Below, in pieces: positions 13,064-27,060 of a stretch of 64,000 bases of DNA. This stretch comes from Dolomedes plantarius (taxonomy: Eukaryota; Arthropoda; Arachnida; Araneae; Dolomedidae). Location of the stretch: contig OU015500.1 of the NCBI GenBank assembly GCA_907164885.2, positions 54,799,783 to 54,863,782 on the forward strand. The letters run 5' to 3'. Positions within the stretch are counted from its first letter, which is position 1. Each line of letters opens with the position of its first letter. Position numbers and translations under genes: made by a program. Below the pieces are notes generated by a model, which had not been told where the DNA came from, searched no databases, and worked only from the letters and a program-made list of their open reading frames with translations.

Positions 13064-15643
13064 TTAACATCAATAGGATGCATTCTAATAAATACAAAAA
13101 AGAAACTTCCTATCGCTAAAAAAGCAGATTTGATCTATGTATTGATAAATAAGTGTTTCGATAGAAAAATGTTGTTTGCAATGACATAAACAAGTGTTTG
13201 TAGTTACCTATTCTTTTTTAGCGAAAACTTTGTACTGCTTAAGAAACTTTCATAAATAAACTAAGCATACAAAAAAAGAACCTCTAAAATTTTAAATTTT
13301 TTTAAGATTTATTTCATTTATATATGTACACTTATTACTCGTAATGCAAAAACAACTTTGGCATATATACGCGAACAAATATTGTTCATGTAAAGAAAAA
13401 ATTTATATTCAAAAATATCAGTTTTTGAATCCTTTTCTCTATATAATTTATCTGTTATTCGTATAAAAGGATGAACAGTTTTTGGATATCAGTAAAAATG
13501 TGGAGTAGCACTCTAATATTTATTTATGTCCCGTGTAGCTCAAAATTCTTTATTTCTTTTCTTTCGTACTTCAATTCAATATCTATATGCATATGGATGA
13601 TGCATCCGTTTATCTTTTTCAGACATATTTTCTCGGTTCTTATGTATGTGATACATTCGCTTTTAAGTACTAAATCCCAAATAAAGAACTAAAAAAAAAA
13701 TGTTTTCCATTTCATTTTCGGAAATGCAGAACTCGATAAAGCAGAACTTTTTTCACTTGATATCTCCCGATTCTTAACATACTCGTATATTCTATTTCCG
13801 TCCTTTATTTTTACATTAGTTCCCATTTGATAGACCACTTCGGGATGATTATTTCTTCTTAACTTGAATTAGATGCAAAATTTCTAAGATTTACGTTCAG
13901 TAAAGTAACTTTCTTCTGAAAAAAATAAAAGAATATATATATATATATATATATATAGACTAAGAACAACCGATCCAAAAATTCGATATAAATGAAAGCA
14001 TTAAAGGATTAAGCTGTATAGGCAAGAATTTTAAATCAACATAAAGAACGAATATTTCTGTAACATAAATAAATAATGTATTTTTGGAAATTATAATTCC
14101 GGACTGGTCAAATTTTTGCTCGAAAACAGACATTAATATAAAATATATTACCGCCCTTTTCATCTAATATTCTACCGTACAAAAGAAAAAAAATTCAAGT
14201 CACTCCATTTACATGGCTCTTTGAACATATTAAAGAAGAAAAAAACTGTTGTTACCCTTTTTTATTAAATGACTTCCCTTATCTTCAAAAGTAAAGACAA
14301 GGATTTTTTCCTCCATTTTTGACAAGAATGTCCATTTTGACCTTTAAGTAATATTTGGATTTGCAACGGAAAAATACAGTTATTGTATTAAAAATGAAGC
14401 TGTCAAGAAAATAAAAATAAAAATCGATATTATCATCAATGACATACATTATCGTTTTCGTAAAACTTTTTTTTGTGTCTGCTAGATAGTTTAAAAATTA
14501 ATTACAGTTATTATTTGTTTCCCGATATTTTTTTTTTATCTTTTGTAGTACGTTTCTTTTTTTATGAATGCCTGTCACACTGCCAGGCGTATTATGGAAA
14601 TGTCAATAAGAAATAATAACCATTCTTTTACGGTTTAATTTTCTTTTTTTATTAACGGATTCTTTTCTTCTTTACATTATCTAAAAGCCTATTCACAAAT
14701 TAAGGATATTCTTTCATTTCTAAGCATCTGATAGGGAAAAAAAGGTTTATAAGGTGTGTAAAACAGAAGATGAAGTGAATTTACTAATGAGTTGAATTCT
14801 TTAATTCATTTATAAACTTCTCATTAAATGTTTTCTTTTTTTTCTTCTTTTCAGCAGGCATTTGTTCAGAGTAGAATAGGTAATGAATTCGCAATAAAGA
14901 ACAAAACACGGTTCAAATAGTTATTTTTTTATTTTTGTTATCTTTAGCATTACTTCATTAGTTAAAAGTACAAAATAACTTTAAGGATGGGGCATTTGCC
15001 ATGCAAATAAAATATCTGTGTTGACTGAAATTTTAAGTTTTTTTTCTCAAAGATTTTGTCCGGAATGAGTTTTAAATTTTCGACTCCGATTAACTTCATT
15101 ATAAGTTCCTGTCTACTATCTAAACGAAAACAGTGACATGTTATAACCAGATAAAATGAGGAAAAACAGAAGTTTTCTTTCATGCCACCAATGATCCGTA
15201 GAAAAGCAATGACGCTTTTCTAACGGAGAGCAATATATCTAAAAGCTGGTAGTACCTAGAAGAATATGAAGATAGGTACTCATTTAAAGAAAAATTAATA
15301 ATTAAGTAAGATGCTAAACGAATTTCGAAATAATTGTAGTTTTTTATTTAAAAACCCAAAATGCTGGGGGTCCATTTATATTCTTATATTTGTATCTATG
15401 GATAGAAGCGACAATTTTTTTTCTCGTTTACTTGCATTTTCTCAATAAAATAGGCATGTTCATTTTCCTTCTTATACGTATTTTTGCTCCTTTCATAAAC
15501 ATGCTTTTTACTCTGTTAAATTCAACAATTTTACTGTTTTTCTGCAACATAGAGCTGCAATTGAAGGATATTTGCTGATAAAATTTTAAATTTTGAAAAT
15601 TTTCTAATTATAATTTTATATCATCTGATAATCAATTAAACTT

Positions 15644-15776
<133 letters not shown>

Positions 15777-18320
15777 TTAATTAGATAAATAGAGAAAGAG
15801 ACTTTTAAATAGCATAAAATTTTTAAAAAAATTATAAACTTGAAGATACAGTTTCAGTTATTTTAAAACAAAGTAATTTAGTAATATTTCTATATAAAGG
15901 GATATTAAAGGTTAAAAAATCAACTTGAGGCTAATAGTGTGAAAAAAGTACTCGAGTATTTTTTTTTATTATCGTAAGTGTGGTTTAATCATGGAGTTTT
16001 GATGTAGCACCCAAGATAATAAATCACGATCTTGATCGCAGAGAAGAGATAAAAAATAACCTGAAGTTAGCACGTCCGCCACTTTCAACACTGCGGAACT
16101 TCAGGAATGCAATAAATCATTTTAAACTTGAAGCTAATAAAATGGATGATTCCGAGGCATTATTCATACTTGATTTTTAATGCTGCGTAAGTTGATTACT
16201 AAACTCAATCGTCCGCAAAGTTCACGCAAGCAATGCAAAAATATGTATTATTGTAACTGAAAAAGTTTTATTATAGAGTCTTGTTGTATGGATAATTACT
16301 GAGAAATTTGCACTGCATTTTCTGTTCACAGAAATACTGAAAGAATGAGAGTCATACTATAGCAGTCTTTAAGTTAATAATATGTGAGAAGAATCAACAA
16401 TATGAAAATACATTTATGGGGAGTCAAAATTTGCTTTAATATATATCTTTACAATAAAATTTTGTATTATTTATAACATGAAATTACGCATGGATGAGTA
16501 ACATAGTATTTTCTTCTGGATGATTAAATAGAAAGTAAAAGCATATCATTAATCATTTTTACACTGTGATGTTTATATTAACTTTAATATAAAGTGTATT
16601 AAATAAGAAAAAATAGATAAAGTTTGAGAATATTACTACTTAGACAAATAAGCTTTATTCATACATTTTTTTTCTTTTTAAAATTCTTCTGTGATCTTGT
16701 CATGCTAGAGTGATTTTTCCTACACAGTGCTTTTCACAGACTTGTCTCCGAATTGGTCTCCATTATAAATCCGATTGACGTTGTCAGGAGTAAATATTGA
16801 GTCGTATGGTGTTCTTGTTGGATTTTTTTTAAATACTCTATCATTTTCCATATTTTCTACTCTATTTTGAGCAAATGTATGATGGTATATTTAGTTTTTC
16901 GACTATAAATGCCACATTTTATTCTCAATAAGTAACTTTTATTACTATTAGTTTAACTTTTTAAATATTACTGCTTTTTTAATCCCAGTTTCAGAAGATT
17001 TCCCAATTAAACATTTCTTGAGGTCAGTCTTCGTGATTAATTGCTGGATAAAATATTGCTTTTGTGAAATCCGGCAACTAAAAAGAATACAATACTGACA
17101 ATTTTGAAAGAAACAAAAGCTTATATCATCAATTGACAAATATGTTATATATTATTACGAAGTTTTACCAAAATGTGATCTTACCATGGTTAGTAACTAA
17201 AACTACTTCCGAGTAAAAGTTGCATATAACTCCGCATTGGTAGACTTAGTTTGAACGAAATCTGTTTTATTTTTCTTCTAATAATGCAAGAGGCACCATA
17301 AATAAATATATTGCGTTATTGAGTACTATTTTCAAATCCCCCCATTGATTTTCTTAATCCTCTTTATCTTTCAGTTACCCTAGTTGTGGGATATTTTGCG
17401 CTTGATAAACACGCCATCTCAAATATTTCTCACATAATTATCCTAATCATAAAGAAGAACAACCCCATGTGGTCTCGAGCCCACATAGAATTAATCCATA
17501 AGAAAATCATCCCCTGAAGATTTTGCCAGCTATTTCTAATTCTGACTGTAGTATGTCAGTTTTTCACAATAACTGCATGAAAAATCATAGTTTATTTTTT
17601 TTTTGCATTAACTGTCTGGAAATTTCTCTCCAATTAGTCTTACCAGGGCAATCTTCGTATTTCATGCTTTCTCTTCCCCTCAGCTTTTGCTAGAAAAATC
17701 TGTTTAACAGGATTAGAGTCATCAATCTTTATAAGATGACTAACCCTGACAAAATTATTATCTTAATAAATTTTATTATATGTGGTAAATTTTCGAGCAA
17801 TATCCTGACAATACTCTAACTCATCTTTCTACAATGGATCGATTATAATCGAAGTAAACATATTAGTATTATATAGAAGTTTTTTATTCTACAGCTTTAA
17901 TGTTTCGTGGATAAATATAGTAAATATAATTAAAAATAATTGTATCCGTTTACGTAATGTATAATCTAATTTATATGGTTCATATTTAATGTGAACCTAG
18001 TCCATGAGAATCAATTATAGGAAAACTCATCTCTATGGTGAATATGTCTATTAATTAATGAGTGACTTTTGTTTGTTATCTTCTACTTCCGGAGTCGGCA
18101 ACCTTTTTTAATTTTAGGTCATATTTCAGAAATTCGGGCGTTCGGCGGGCACCTCTGGATAAGAAGGGGAGGGTAATATTTAAACATAAAAATATTAATG
18201 CGACAGAAATTTTTAATACATAAATTGAAATTTTAATTTAAACAAAACAATTTTAAAACTGATAATTAATGGGATATTTGACAATGAAAATCTGCGGCCA
18301 ATTCCTTGTAAAGGCCAGTT

Positions 18321-18478
18321 CACATATCAGTCCGTCAGCGTAAGCATATAAAGTCAACGGAGTGTTCCTGGATGATGATACGTGAGTCAACGGATGATGT
18401 CTAGTATGCGGTCAGTCAACGGATGATGCTCAGGTATATGGTTAAAATTTAAGGCTTACGCTAACGGACTGCTATGTG
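18321..18478. mobile_element. Short MITE with ~25-bp terminal inverted repeats
   Basis: CAGTCCGTCAGCGTAAGC near the left end and its inverse GCTTACGCTAACGGACTG near the right end frame about 158 bp. Inside, the word TCAACGGATGATG occurs twice, with a related TCAACGGAGTG. Family unknown. It abuts a copy of the repeat also found at 38288. Confidence 0.65.
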
Positions 18479-18486
18479 CGTTTTTC

Positions 18487-18986
18487 TGCATGATGTTTTT
18501 TTTTTCCCATTTCCGGTCTTTAATTGTTATAAGTCAAGAACCGTTAAAGATAAATGGTTGAAACTTCGAACATGTCTTTTTCAACTATTTTACTTTAATT
18601 TTGATTCAGTAAATTTGGAAAAAATATTTACTTTTGGAAATATGATTTTTTAAAAATAAGTTACATAATTTTTTTTGTAATTTTTAATGTAAATATTTTT
18701 AATTTCTTTAAAAATTAATATTTCAAAAAATGCTGAATCTAAATTAAAACCTATATATTTCTGTTTAATTAAATGAAAAAAAATTTGAAATTCGACACAT
18801 AATATTTCGAGGTATAAAGATTTTAAATTACCCACTTTTATTAAAAATTTTAAATTTCAAAATCTTTTAAAAACTTTTGATAAATTTTATGATATGATTT
18901 TGATTACAAATTATATGGTTGACCATCACAAAAAAATTCAAAATTTTAACTCAATAAATAATTTTTTTTTATGTGTCCCTGACCCC
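18487..18986 (-). mobile_element. TTAA-type MITE, truncated copy (same family as 38288-38998)
   Basis: The inverted sequence begins GGGGTCAGGGACACAT after TTAA (18987-18990) and follows the 38288 element for about 500 bp, for example TTATTGAGTTAAAATTTTGA, GATGGTCAACCATATAATTT and CATTTATCTTTAACGGTTCT. It stops near 18487, short of the far end. AT-rich and non-coding. Confidence 0.8.
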
Positions 18987-19811
18987 TTAAATAATAAAAG
19001 TTTTAGAACATATCTGACAGTTTAAATTTATATAATAGAAATTAGCCGTCTAAAGATTAATAATTTAATCTAAGTTTCTTCCTAAGGGAATGTGTGTCCT
19101 ACTTGAATAATTTAAAGCTAAACAAAGCTAAGATGAATTTTCTTCTTTGAAAAGTCAATTGTCTTTAATTTCAAGTTAGCAAAACTTTTGCAGTTAGTGA
19201 TTAAGAATATTCATCCAATTAAACACAATACGATGAAAATATTGCATATTACACCTGACATTTCTCGCTGGATTATTAGTCATGTGGTACCTTGACAGGA
19301 GAGATAAATAACTCTCCTCCGGCAGTCATTTGCCACAGGAGAAATATAGAATTAATGAATAAATTTTAATCGAAAATGATGTGCTTAATAATCAGCTTTG
19401 GACATTTTTAATTACATTCAGTCATTTTTGAATATTTGATAAATTATTTTATTTCATTTACTCGTTAAAAGTATACAACGGAAGTTTTAAATAAATGTCT
19501 AAATTACTTATACTCTGAATTTGTTTATAAATGAAAATAATGTTCAGTAGGACCATATATCTGAGAATGCCGTAACCCGTGATAAGAGAAGAGAAAAATA
19601 AAGTTTTGTTTAAATATAGGATTTTATGAATGATTTAACATACATATTTTATTCAACGTGAAATATTTTTTGTATTTATTTAATTTTTTTTTATCTTTAG
19701 GCAAATGATTTCGAACATTGCAAATTCCACTGTTGACATCTACTAGCAGAAAGAAAAATCTCTTGTACGATATAGTACTTAATTAAAATAAAAGTGACTC
19801 TAATATTTTTA

Positions 19812-20510
19812 ATATGACTCTTAACAAGGTAAACCGTTTAAGAATTTGACAAATAAACGAAAATATGCCACCAAAATCAGACTTTCATAAATATGTTTGC
19901 ATAATTATCTATATAGTAAAGCATAAATTATTTTAATACCTGAATTAGTGAGACAAAAAATAATTTTATTTTTTAACAAAATTATTTTTAGAAGCTATAA
20001 TTTTGGTTAACATAATAAACAGCTTTAATTATGCGTAAATAACAAATAAGGGAGAATTTAATATGACTCGGTTGCAAAATTATATTAACACTAGAAGGGG
20101 CATTCAGTGAAAAATTATTCTAAACTAGACATTGGACATTTTCATTTAGTTTGTAGTACTAATGACTCTTAGCAAGGAAAACCGTTTAAGAAATTGACAA
20201 ATAAACGAAAAAAATGCCACCCAAATCAACCTATCATAAATATATTTGCATAATTATCTATATAGTAAAGCATAAATTATTTTAATACCCGAATTAGAGA
20301 GACGAAAAATTATTTTATTCATTAATAAACTTATTTTTAAAAGCTATAATTTCGGTTAATATAATAAACAGCTTTAATTAATCGTAAATAACAAATATGG
20401 GAGGATTTAACATGACTGGGTTGCAAAATTCTATTAATACTAGAAGGGGAATTCAATAAAAAGTTATTCTAATCCAGACATTGGGCATTTTCATTTAGTT
20501 TGAAGGGCTA
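19812..20510. repeat. Tandem duplication, 348-bp unit, two copies
   Basis: GACTCTTAACAAGGTAAACC at 19816 matches GACTCTTAGCAAGGAAAACC at 20164. The similarity runs through both units (for example GCATAATTATCTATATAGTA, AACAGCTTTAATTA and ACTAGAAGGGG) with scattered changes. Non-coding. Confidence 0.9.
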
Positions 20511-21238
20511 ATGATATACAGAAATATAATAAAGAAGCTAAATTCTTCTTAAGTGACTAGCGCAATACCTATTGTTGACAATAAAAAATGTATAAAGCTT
20601 TTACTTAATGAACAGTTTATTAATAAAATTACATGAAAGCAACATTACTCTCCAAATAAAGGGGGATAGTCTCCATTATTTTTGTTTATCACTTATGGGA
20701 TCCAGCAGAATACGGGCAGTGAATATTTTTTTTTTCTGTCGGACTTTTAATAAACGAATAAATTAAGTGTCGAGTTCGTATTAAAACTCGTTATATCTTG
20801 TCAGTTTTAGCGTAAATGATGCAATTTGAAAAGGCCTCGGGTTTTTAAATCCCTATACGTTAGGGACCATTACTTTCCTAATGATAATGGGAATTTAGTC
20901 CAGTCCCATGCACTTCATTCTGACAAAAGTCATTTGACAACACCTCAGAATCAATGGTGCTGTTAAGCTGCTTGTAGCTTAAAATCGAATGGTTTAAAAG
21001 CAAAACTTTTTCATAATTCAATCATTTCATTTTATGTGTTTCCCTGAAATTGTCGAAGAGTTAAAGAAATATTGTGTAAAAGGTATGAATGTGGAATGTT
21101 ACATTTGTGGTTTAGATATGAAACATAGTACACAGCCTTTAAACATACCCATCTCAACAGTTTTTGAATGCATTGCATTGCTAGAGGACGTATAGGACCC
21201 GTCAACAATTCAAAAGTAGAGGCGACAAAAGATAAATA

Positions 21239-21270
<32 letters not shown>

Positions 21271-21275
<5 letters not shown>

Positions 21276-22055
21276 CTAAAGTTTGAAAATGCTATAGTCA
21301 TATGCATGGCGCAGCCTAGCAGCTAACACAAAAAGAACAAAAACACAGGTGCATTAGCACCCAAAGATAGAAATATAGGTGAATGAACACCGAAAAGACA
21401 AAAAGTCAAGCAATTAGACTGAAAAAAGTCAAAGATAACAAGAAAATCATCTGTCTTTGCTTGGCTCATCAGCCGTGGGTAAAGCAAAGAAACATAATCA
21501 AACAAGTGGTTTCGCCATGGTGTCATATTCAAAAAAACTTTTATAATTAAAATGGCTAAATCAGATGACAAAAAAACTAAAAGAAATTATTATGACACGA
21601 CGGTCGTAGGTAGGTGCTACAAAATAACCGCTTATAAAAGAAATATGAGCACCACCCCACGGGACCACTTGTAGACCTGCAAATAAATGAAAAAAGAGAA
21701 GTCATACCAGAATAAACTACATTAAAATAGAAATCTTCATATCCAGGCTTCAGAGCTCGTACAAAAGAACAGACGATTTAGAAACGATGAACATATCCGT
21801 CTATACCTTATATGCGTAAGCCAGTACCTTTGAGACCACCAGTCTTTGCTTGGCTGATGAGCCAAGCAGAGACAGATGATTTTCTTGTTATCTTTGACTT
21901 TTTTCAGTCTAATTGCTTGACTTTTTGTCTTTTGGGTGTTCATTCACCTATATTTCTATCTTTGGGTGCTAATGCACCTGTGTTTTTGTTCTTTTTGTGT
22001 TAGCTGCTAGGCTGCGCCATGCATATGGCTATAGTATTTGCAAACTTTAGATAAA
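21271..22055. mobile_element. Foldback element with 204-bp inverted arms
   Basis: Arms 21271-21474 and 21852-22055 are near-identical inverted copies (TTTATCTAAAGTTTG at the outer ends; CATGCATATGACTATAG-type and GCTGCGCCATGCATATG words inside), with a 377-bp spacer. The right arm begins within a perfect local hairpin, GCTTGGCT-GATG-AGCCAAGC at 21848-21867. The two open frames that end PIFLSLGANAPVFLFFLC are the same arm read in both orientations, not genes. (TA)n tracts lie just outside both ends. Confidence 0.85.
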
Positions 22056-22133
22056 TGATATATTTGTGCTTTGTGGTTAATGGCTGCTTTAGCTCATGGC
22101 CACGAAAGCTATTTGTTGTTTTTCTTCACCTTG

Positions 22134-22250
<117 letters not shown>

Positions 22251-22920
22251 ATATTGGCGTCTAACAGAATACGTTACATCTAATCGACGTAGTACTGCAG
22301 ATCAGCAAATCACACAAGTGAGTGATACTACAGAAAACTGAAAAGAACGTCATATCATTAGCTACGATGATTGTGGTATACATCATATATCTATAAACCA
22401 CACTCAGTTTGTTTTCCTCTGTTGGGGACTTAAACCTCTACAGACGGTTCTTATGCATTGTTGAATCCATTAAAACTATACATCAGTCTGAGGAACTAAG
22501 TATCAGAAAAAGATATATTATTCAAAAATTGGAAGCTGAAATTTGGAGATTTTATTGACATGCATAGAGCCTTGAACGTTATCCAATAGAGCACATATGA
22601 AATTAATTTGAGTGCTGAATATGAAGTTTGGATCTTATGACGACAACAAGGCAATAGTTGGAGTGATATTGCTGATACAATGAAATTAAAGATTTACGGC
22701 CAAAAAGTGGTGAAATAAGATAATAATGTATCCAATTAGAGTTATGTGTTTTGTTTCTCGTGGGAGTGACAGGTGTCATTTGGGATAATAGTGTGATTTT
22801 TTAACGTGTTAAACAACGTATCTACTTTCTTTGAAATTTATACTTCCCGAATGAATTTTAGATATTGACAATGTGACAATCTTAAGCATTTAACCATAAA
22901 TATTTTTTTTATCTTTCTAG

Positions 22921-23082
22921 TCGTTCTCCAACAGTACGAAATACGGCTCTTCGACGAGTTTGTTTTGCGTGGAAATATGGCTGTTCTTCGGTGTCCCATT
23001 CCCAGTTTTGTAAGTGACTATGTTACTGTAACATCATGGGAGCGAATTGATGGTTTTCTCATTACTCCTGGAATCATAAGTG
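22921..23082 (+). CDS. Dscam: Dscam exon: N-terminal half of Ig2
   Basis: The exon is 162 nt, with acceptor ATCTTTCTAG and donor GTAAGT; it starts with 2 nt and ends with 1 nt of split codons. It encodes 54 residues beginning VVLQQYEIRLFDEF, with RGN at about residues 17-19, the B-strand cysteine at 25 (VLRCPIPSF) and the C-strand tryptophan at 40 (VTSWERIDG). This is the same half-domain that insect Dscam1 encodes in its alternatively spliced exon 4 cluster, and the boundaries match. Only one copy is visible here; I saw no second copy in the 5.8-kb intron that follows or in the sequence before it. The first codon uses a G from the preceding exon, which is outside the window or not recognised. 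Confidence 0.92.
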
Positions 23083-23666
23083 GTAAGTGGATTTTTAACA
23101 ATAAATAATGTTCTGTTTCTTTCTAGCATTGATGCTGTTAAAATTTTCACTGTTTGTTATAAATGCACATATGCATTTCGATGACCAAATGAATTCGGAT
23201 ACAATAACGGCCTAATTTACCGGAATTTATGTTTACGTGATCTCATACCCTATTGTTTCGCAGTGCATTAACTCTCATATAAAAACTTTTTGGGATTTTT
23301 TGCAATCCGTATACAATAACTAAGTGAATCAGAAAACGAAATGTTACTTCGAACTATGTTCATTAGAGTTTTCTATTTTTCTTCTTTTTTTCGTAAGAGG
23401 TTGGTTAAATCTAGTTAAACTTATAGCTTTAGTTCCTACGGGAAAAGTAAGTCTAACAGGTTTATCTAAACTAACACATAATGGAGCATAAAGTTATATC
23501 AAAGTAAACATGAACACATATAAAAAATACATACATGTAACATAATAATGTAGATGTATTTGTAATGATTTGTAATGTTTTGACCATATGGAATTAAAAG
23601 AAACAATGAAAACATCTGATCAGGAAAGGAATGGAGGAATCATTGATATAAATAAATAAATAATGT

Positions 23667-23898
<232 letters not shown>

Positions 23899-25806
23899 TC
23901 ATGTTACATGCGTATATGTGGTACAAAATATTAAAACTATGAGCAAATTATAACAGCTCCATGGGTCATGACATCAATTTATATCAATCTTTTGTTTCAG
24001 TATTTCCCCTCTTAGTCATCTTTGGGATTGAAATATTTAATTCAACCTCTAAATTTAAACATTAGAAAGCCTTTTGTATTTTTATATCTTAATTATTTTG
24101 AACTGAAAAGAAAGCAATAATCTGAAATTTGTACCATCAAATCTGCATTGTCTTTTTCTCATCTTTGTAAGTCTTGTAACGCTACTCTCAAATTCTTAGA
24201 GATATTTAATGACTTAATTCTTTAACGGTCATATTATTGGAGTGGAGGCACGCGCAGATTTGATAATTACTCTCTTATCTGCATCAACTGAGACAATGTT
24301 CTTAACTTTCACTCTCTCCGCTGATTTCTTTTCCTCCAATTAGTATAATTGGGCACTCATTAATTCTTGATCAACAGCAGTAACTGGTAAAACAATGAGG
24401 AAAACCAAGTAATTGGGTGATCTGAATGAAAGTATTTGAAATTCTTACTCGTAATTATGAAGTTTTCTCCAAAGTATCTTATTGTTTTCAGAGAGATGTG
24501 AGAGTTTTGAAGGGGGGGGGGTTCTCTAGTGATTATTACATATTATACAGTTTTAATATTTTGTAAAGTTATATTTATTTTAAAAATATAAGCAATTTTA
24601 CAAAAATGCAATTCAGGAGCTCTAACGAGAAAGAGCAAATCAAGGTAAAACTATTTATTATTATTATTTTTTTACAGAAATATATATATTTATTGATACG
24701 TTAAGAACGCCGTTTTACCACTTTTACTTCTACATTCGCAATTACTATCTTGTAAATAACATTTAGCGTACAGACTGTGCAAAAATAGCTGAAATATTAG
24801 TGATGTACTGTTAAAGGAGCGAGGGAGGATATACAACTCTTTTGTTTACTTGATTACCCTGTTGCGCACACCAGCATGATATCTTCAATTGAGGTTTAAA
24901 GACCTTTAGCCACGCTTTCTATCCTGAGAGCATTCCAAACTTTAAACGCAATTTCCCAACACCATGATTTTCATACTCTCCCCTTCTATTTTTTTTACAG
25001 AAGTGCACATTTTCTGCTTAGTCTACACTGCTTGACAATATAGATTGAATCAGTGTATATGTCACTGACAATGTGTGAAACACAGGCATTCTGTAGAATG
25101 CTTAGAAAATCAATAGAATACGTAACGTTTTTAGTCAGAGTATGAAATCTCTGTAATATATTAACATTTTATTTGCTTTTCCTAAACATTATATATAATA
25201 CCTATGCATTATGCATAATTACTATTTAGGCTAAGTAGGAAAAGAGAATCATCAAAAGGCCTTTATTTGAAACATACATTTGAAAATGAAAGAAGAGATT
25301 CAAAATAAATTATAGCATTTTCTTACCGATCAAACAAGTGAAGAAGACCAGTATTCACGTACTTGTTGCAACATGGAAGGCTAGAAGGGCATTTTAACTG
25401 TATTTAATTATATTTTTCATCCAGGAACACTTTCTATTTTAGCACTTCGTGTTGGACATACAACGCACGAATCCTTGGCCGCTTCCGCTGGACTGAGCAA
25501 TAGCAGTTGATCGAAGTTATATTTTGTGGTCAGCTCTCAACTATGAGTAAGTCAGTTGGACTTTATGTGAATTGAGATCTGGCATAGAGTGGTTCGAAAT
25601 TCCTTAAGTTCTAGGTCAGTAAAAACCGTTTTCTGTGAGACTCATAACAACATTCAACAGATTGCTGAAGTCACTTTGTCCCTTAGTTGACATCAGGGAC
25701 TGGAACTCCCAGACTAGTCCCCAAAGATTAAGAAAGAATTTTTTTTTTGTCAGAGTTCTTTTCTTTTTGCCAATATATTTCAAGATTCACTCTTCATCCA
25801 GTTTAA

Positions 25807-27060
25807 CGTTCGACAGCATGTTCAATATTGGAGCAAAGAGTGCACAAAATATCAACCTCATTACCTTCTATTTTCTCATTTCCATCGTCTTTACAGCCAT
25901 GCTCACACATGACATAAACGTTTCGGCAACAGTTTCTGCATGTTTGGTCACCAGTGGTTTTCTTTTAACAGACACAGACACAACATGTAGTAGAAATGGA
26001 AGTCTCTTCGGTATCCCTGCCTTCTCTACCATGTTCGTTTCTTCCACTGCGAACTGCAATTTCATACGTGTTTTGTGCAATAGGCTCTGTCTCCAGCAAT
26101 AGGATGATGTTTCTTTTTACTGTACTGTTTTAATTTAATGTTTGCCTTGCGGTACTGTCGAACCGTATTATTTTCTCGACTTTTTAGCCGGTCTGTATGA
26201 CTTGTAAATCATGGAACTTGAGAGAAATTTGTGATGACAATTAAAAACACCATTGATAGGAGTATTTTATACTTTTCCGGATTGCCTTTTGGCATTGCCT
26301 ATAATTCCTGGGAAATGTCTAAGATATTAAGCTTTTCACACGTTTCACATCCCATTATCGGCATTCCATAGATTCCCTATGCATTCTAACTAATGCCTGA
26401 TTTCACACATTGACGTAACATATATAAATAAAGCACGTTCGACAGCATGTTCAATATTGGAGCAAAGAGTGCACAAAATATCAACCTCATTACCTTCTAT
26501 TTTCTCATTTCCATCGTCTTTACAGCCATGCTCACACATAAGCGTTTCGGCAACAGTTTCTGCATGTTTGGTCACCAGTGGTTTCCTTTTAACAGACACA
26601 GACACAACATGTAGTAGAAATGGAAGTCTCTTCGGTATCCCTGCCTTCTCTACCATGTTGGTTTCTTCCACTGCGAACTGCAATTTCATACGTGTTTTGT
26701 GCAATAGGCTCTGTCTCCAGCAATAGGATGATGTTTCTTTTTACTGTACTGTTTTAATTTAATGTTTGCCTTGCGGTACTGTCGAACCGTATTATTTTCT
26801 CGACTTTTTAGCCGGTCTGTATGACTTGTAAATCATGGAACTTGAGAGAAATTTGTGATGACAATTAAAAACACCATTGATGGGAGTATTTTATACTTTT
26901 CCGGATTGCCTTTTGGCATTGCCTATAATTCCTGGGAAATGTCTAAGATATTAAGCTTTTCACACGTTTCACATCCCATTATCGGCATTCCATAGATTCC
27001 CTATGCATTCTAACTAATGCCTGATTTCACACATTGACGTAACATATATAAATAAAGCAC
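25807..27060. repeat. Tandem duplication of ~629 bp, ~99% identical by eye
   Basis: Unit 1 runs about 25807-26435 and unit 2 about 26436-27060, both starting CGTTCGACAGCATGTTCAAT and ending AAATAAAGCAC. They differ by a few substitutions and a 5-nt indel in ACACATGACATAAACG versus ACACATAAGCG. The minus strand of each unit has a run of cysteine-rich residues interrupted by a stop. The high identity points to a recent duplication. Confidence 0.92.

Noticed and set aside
21323..22003. Two similar small proteins ending in PIFLSLGANAPVFLFFLC
   Set aside because: They are the two inverted arms of one foldback element read from opposite strands, with no start or domain support.
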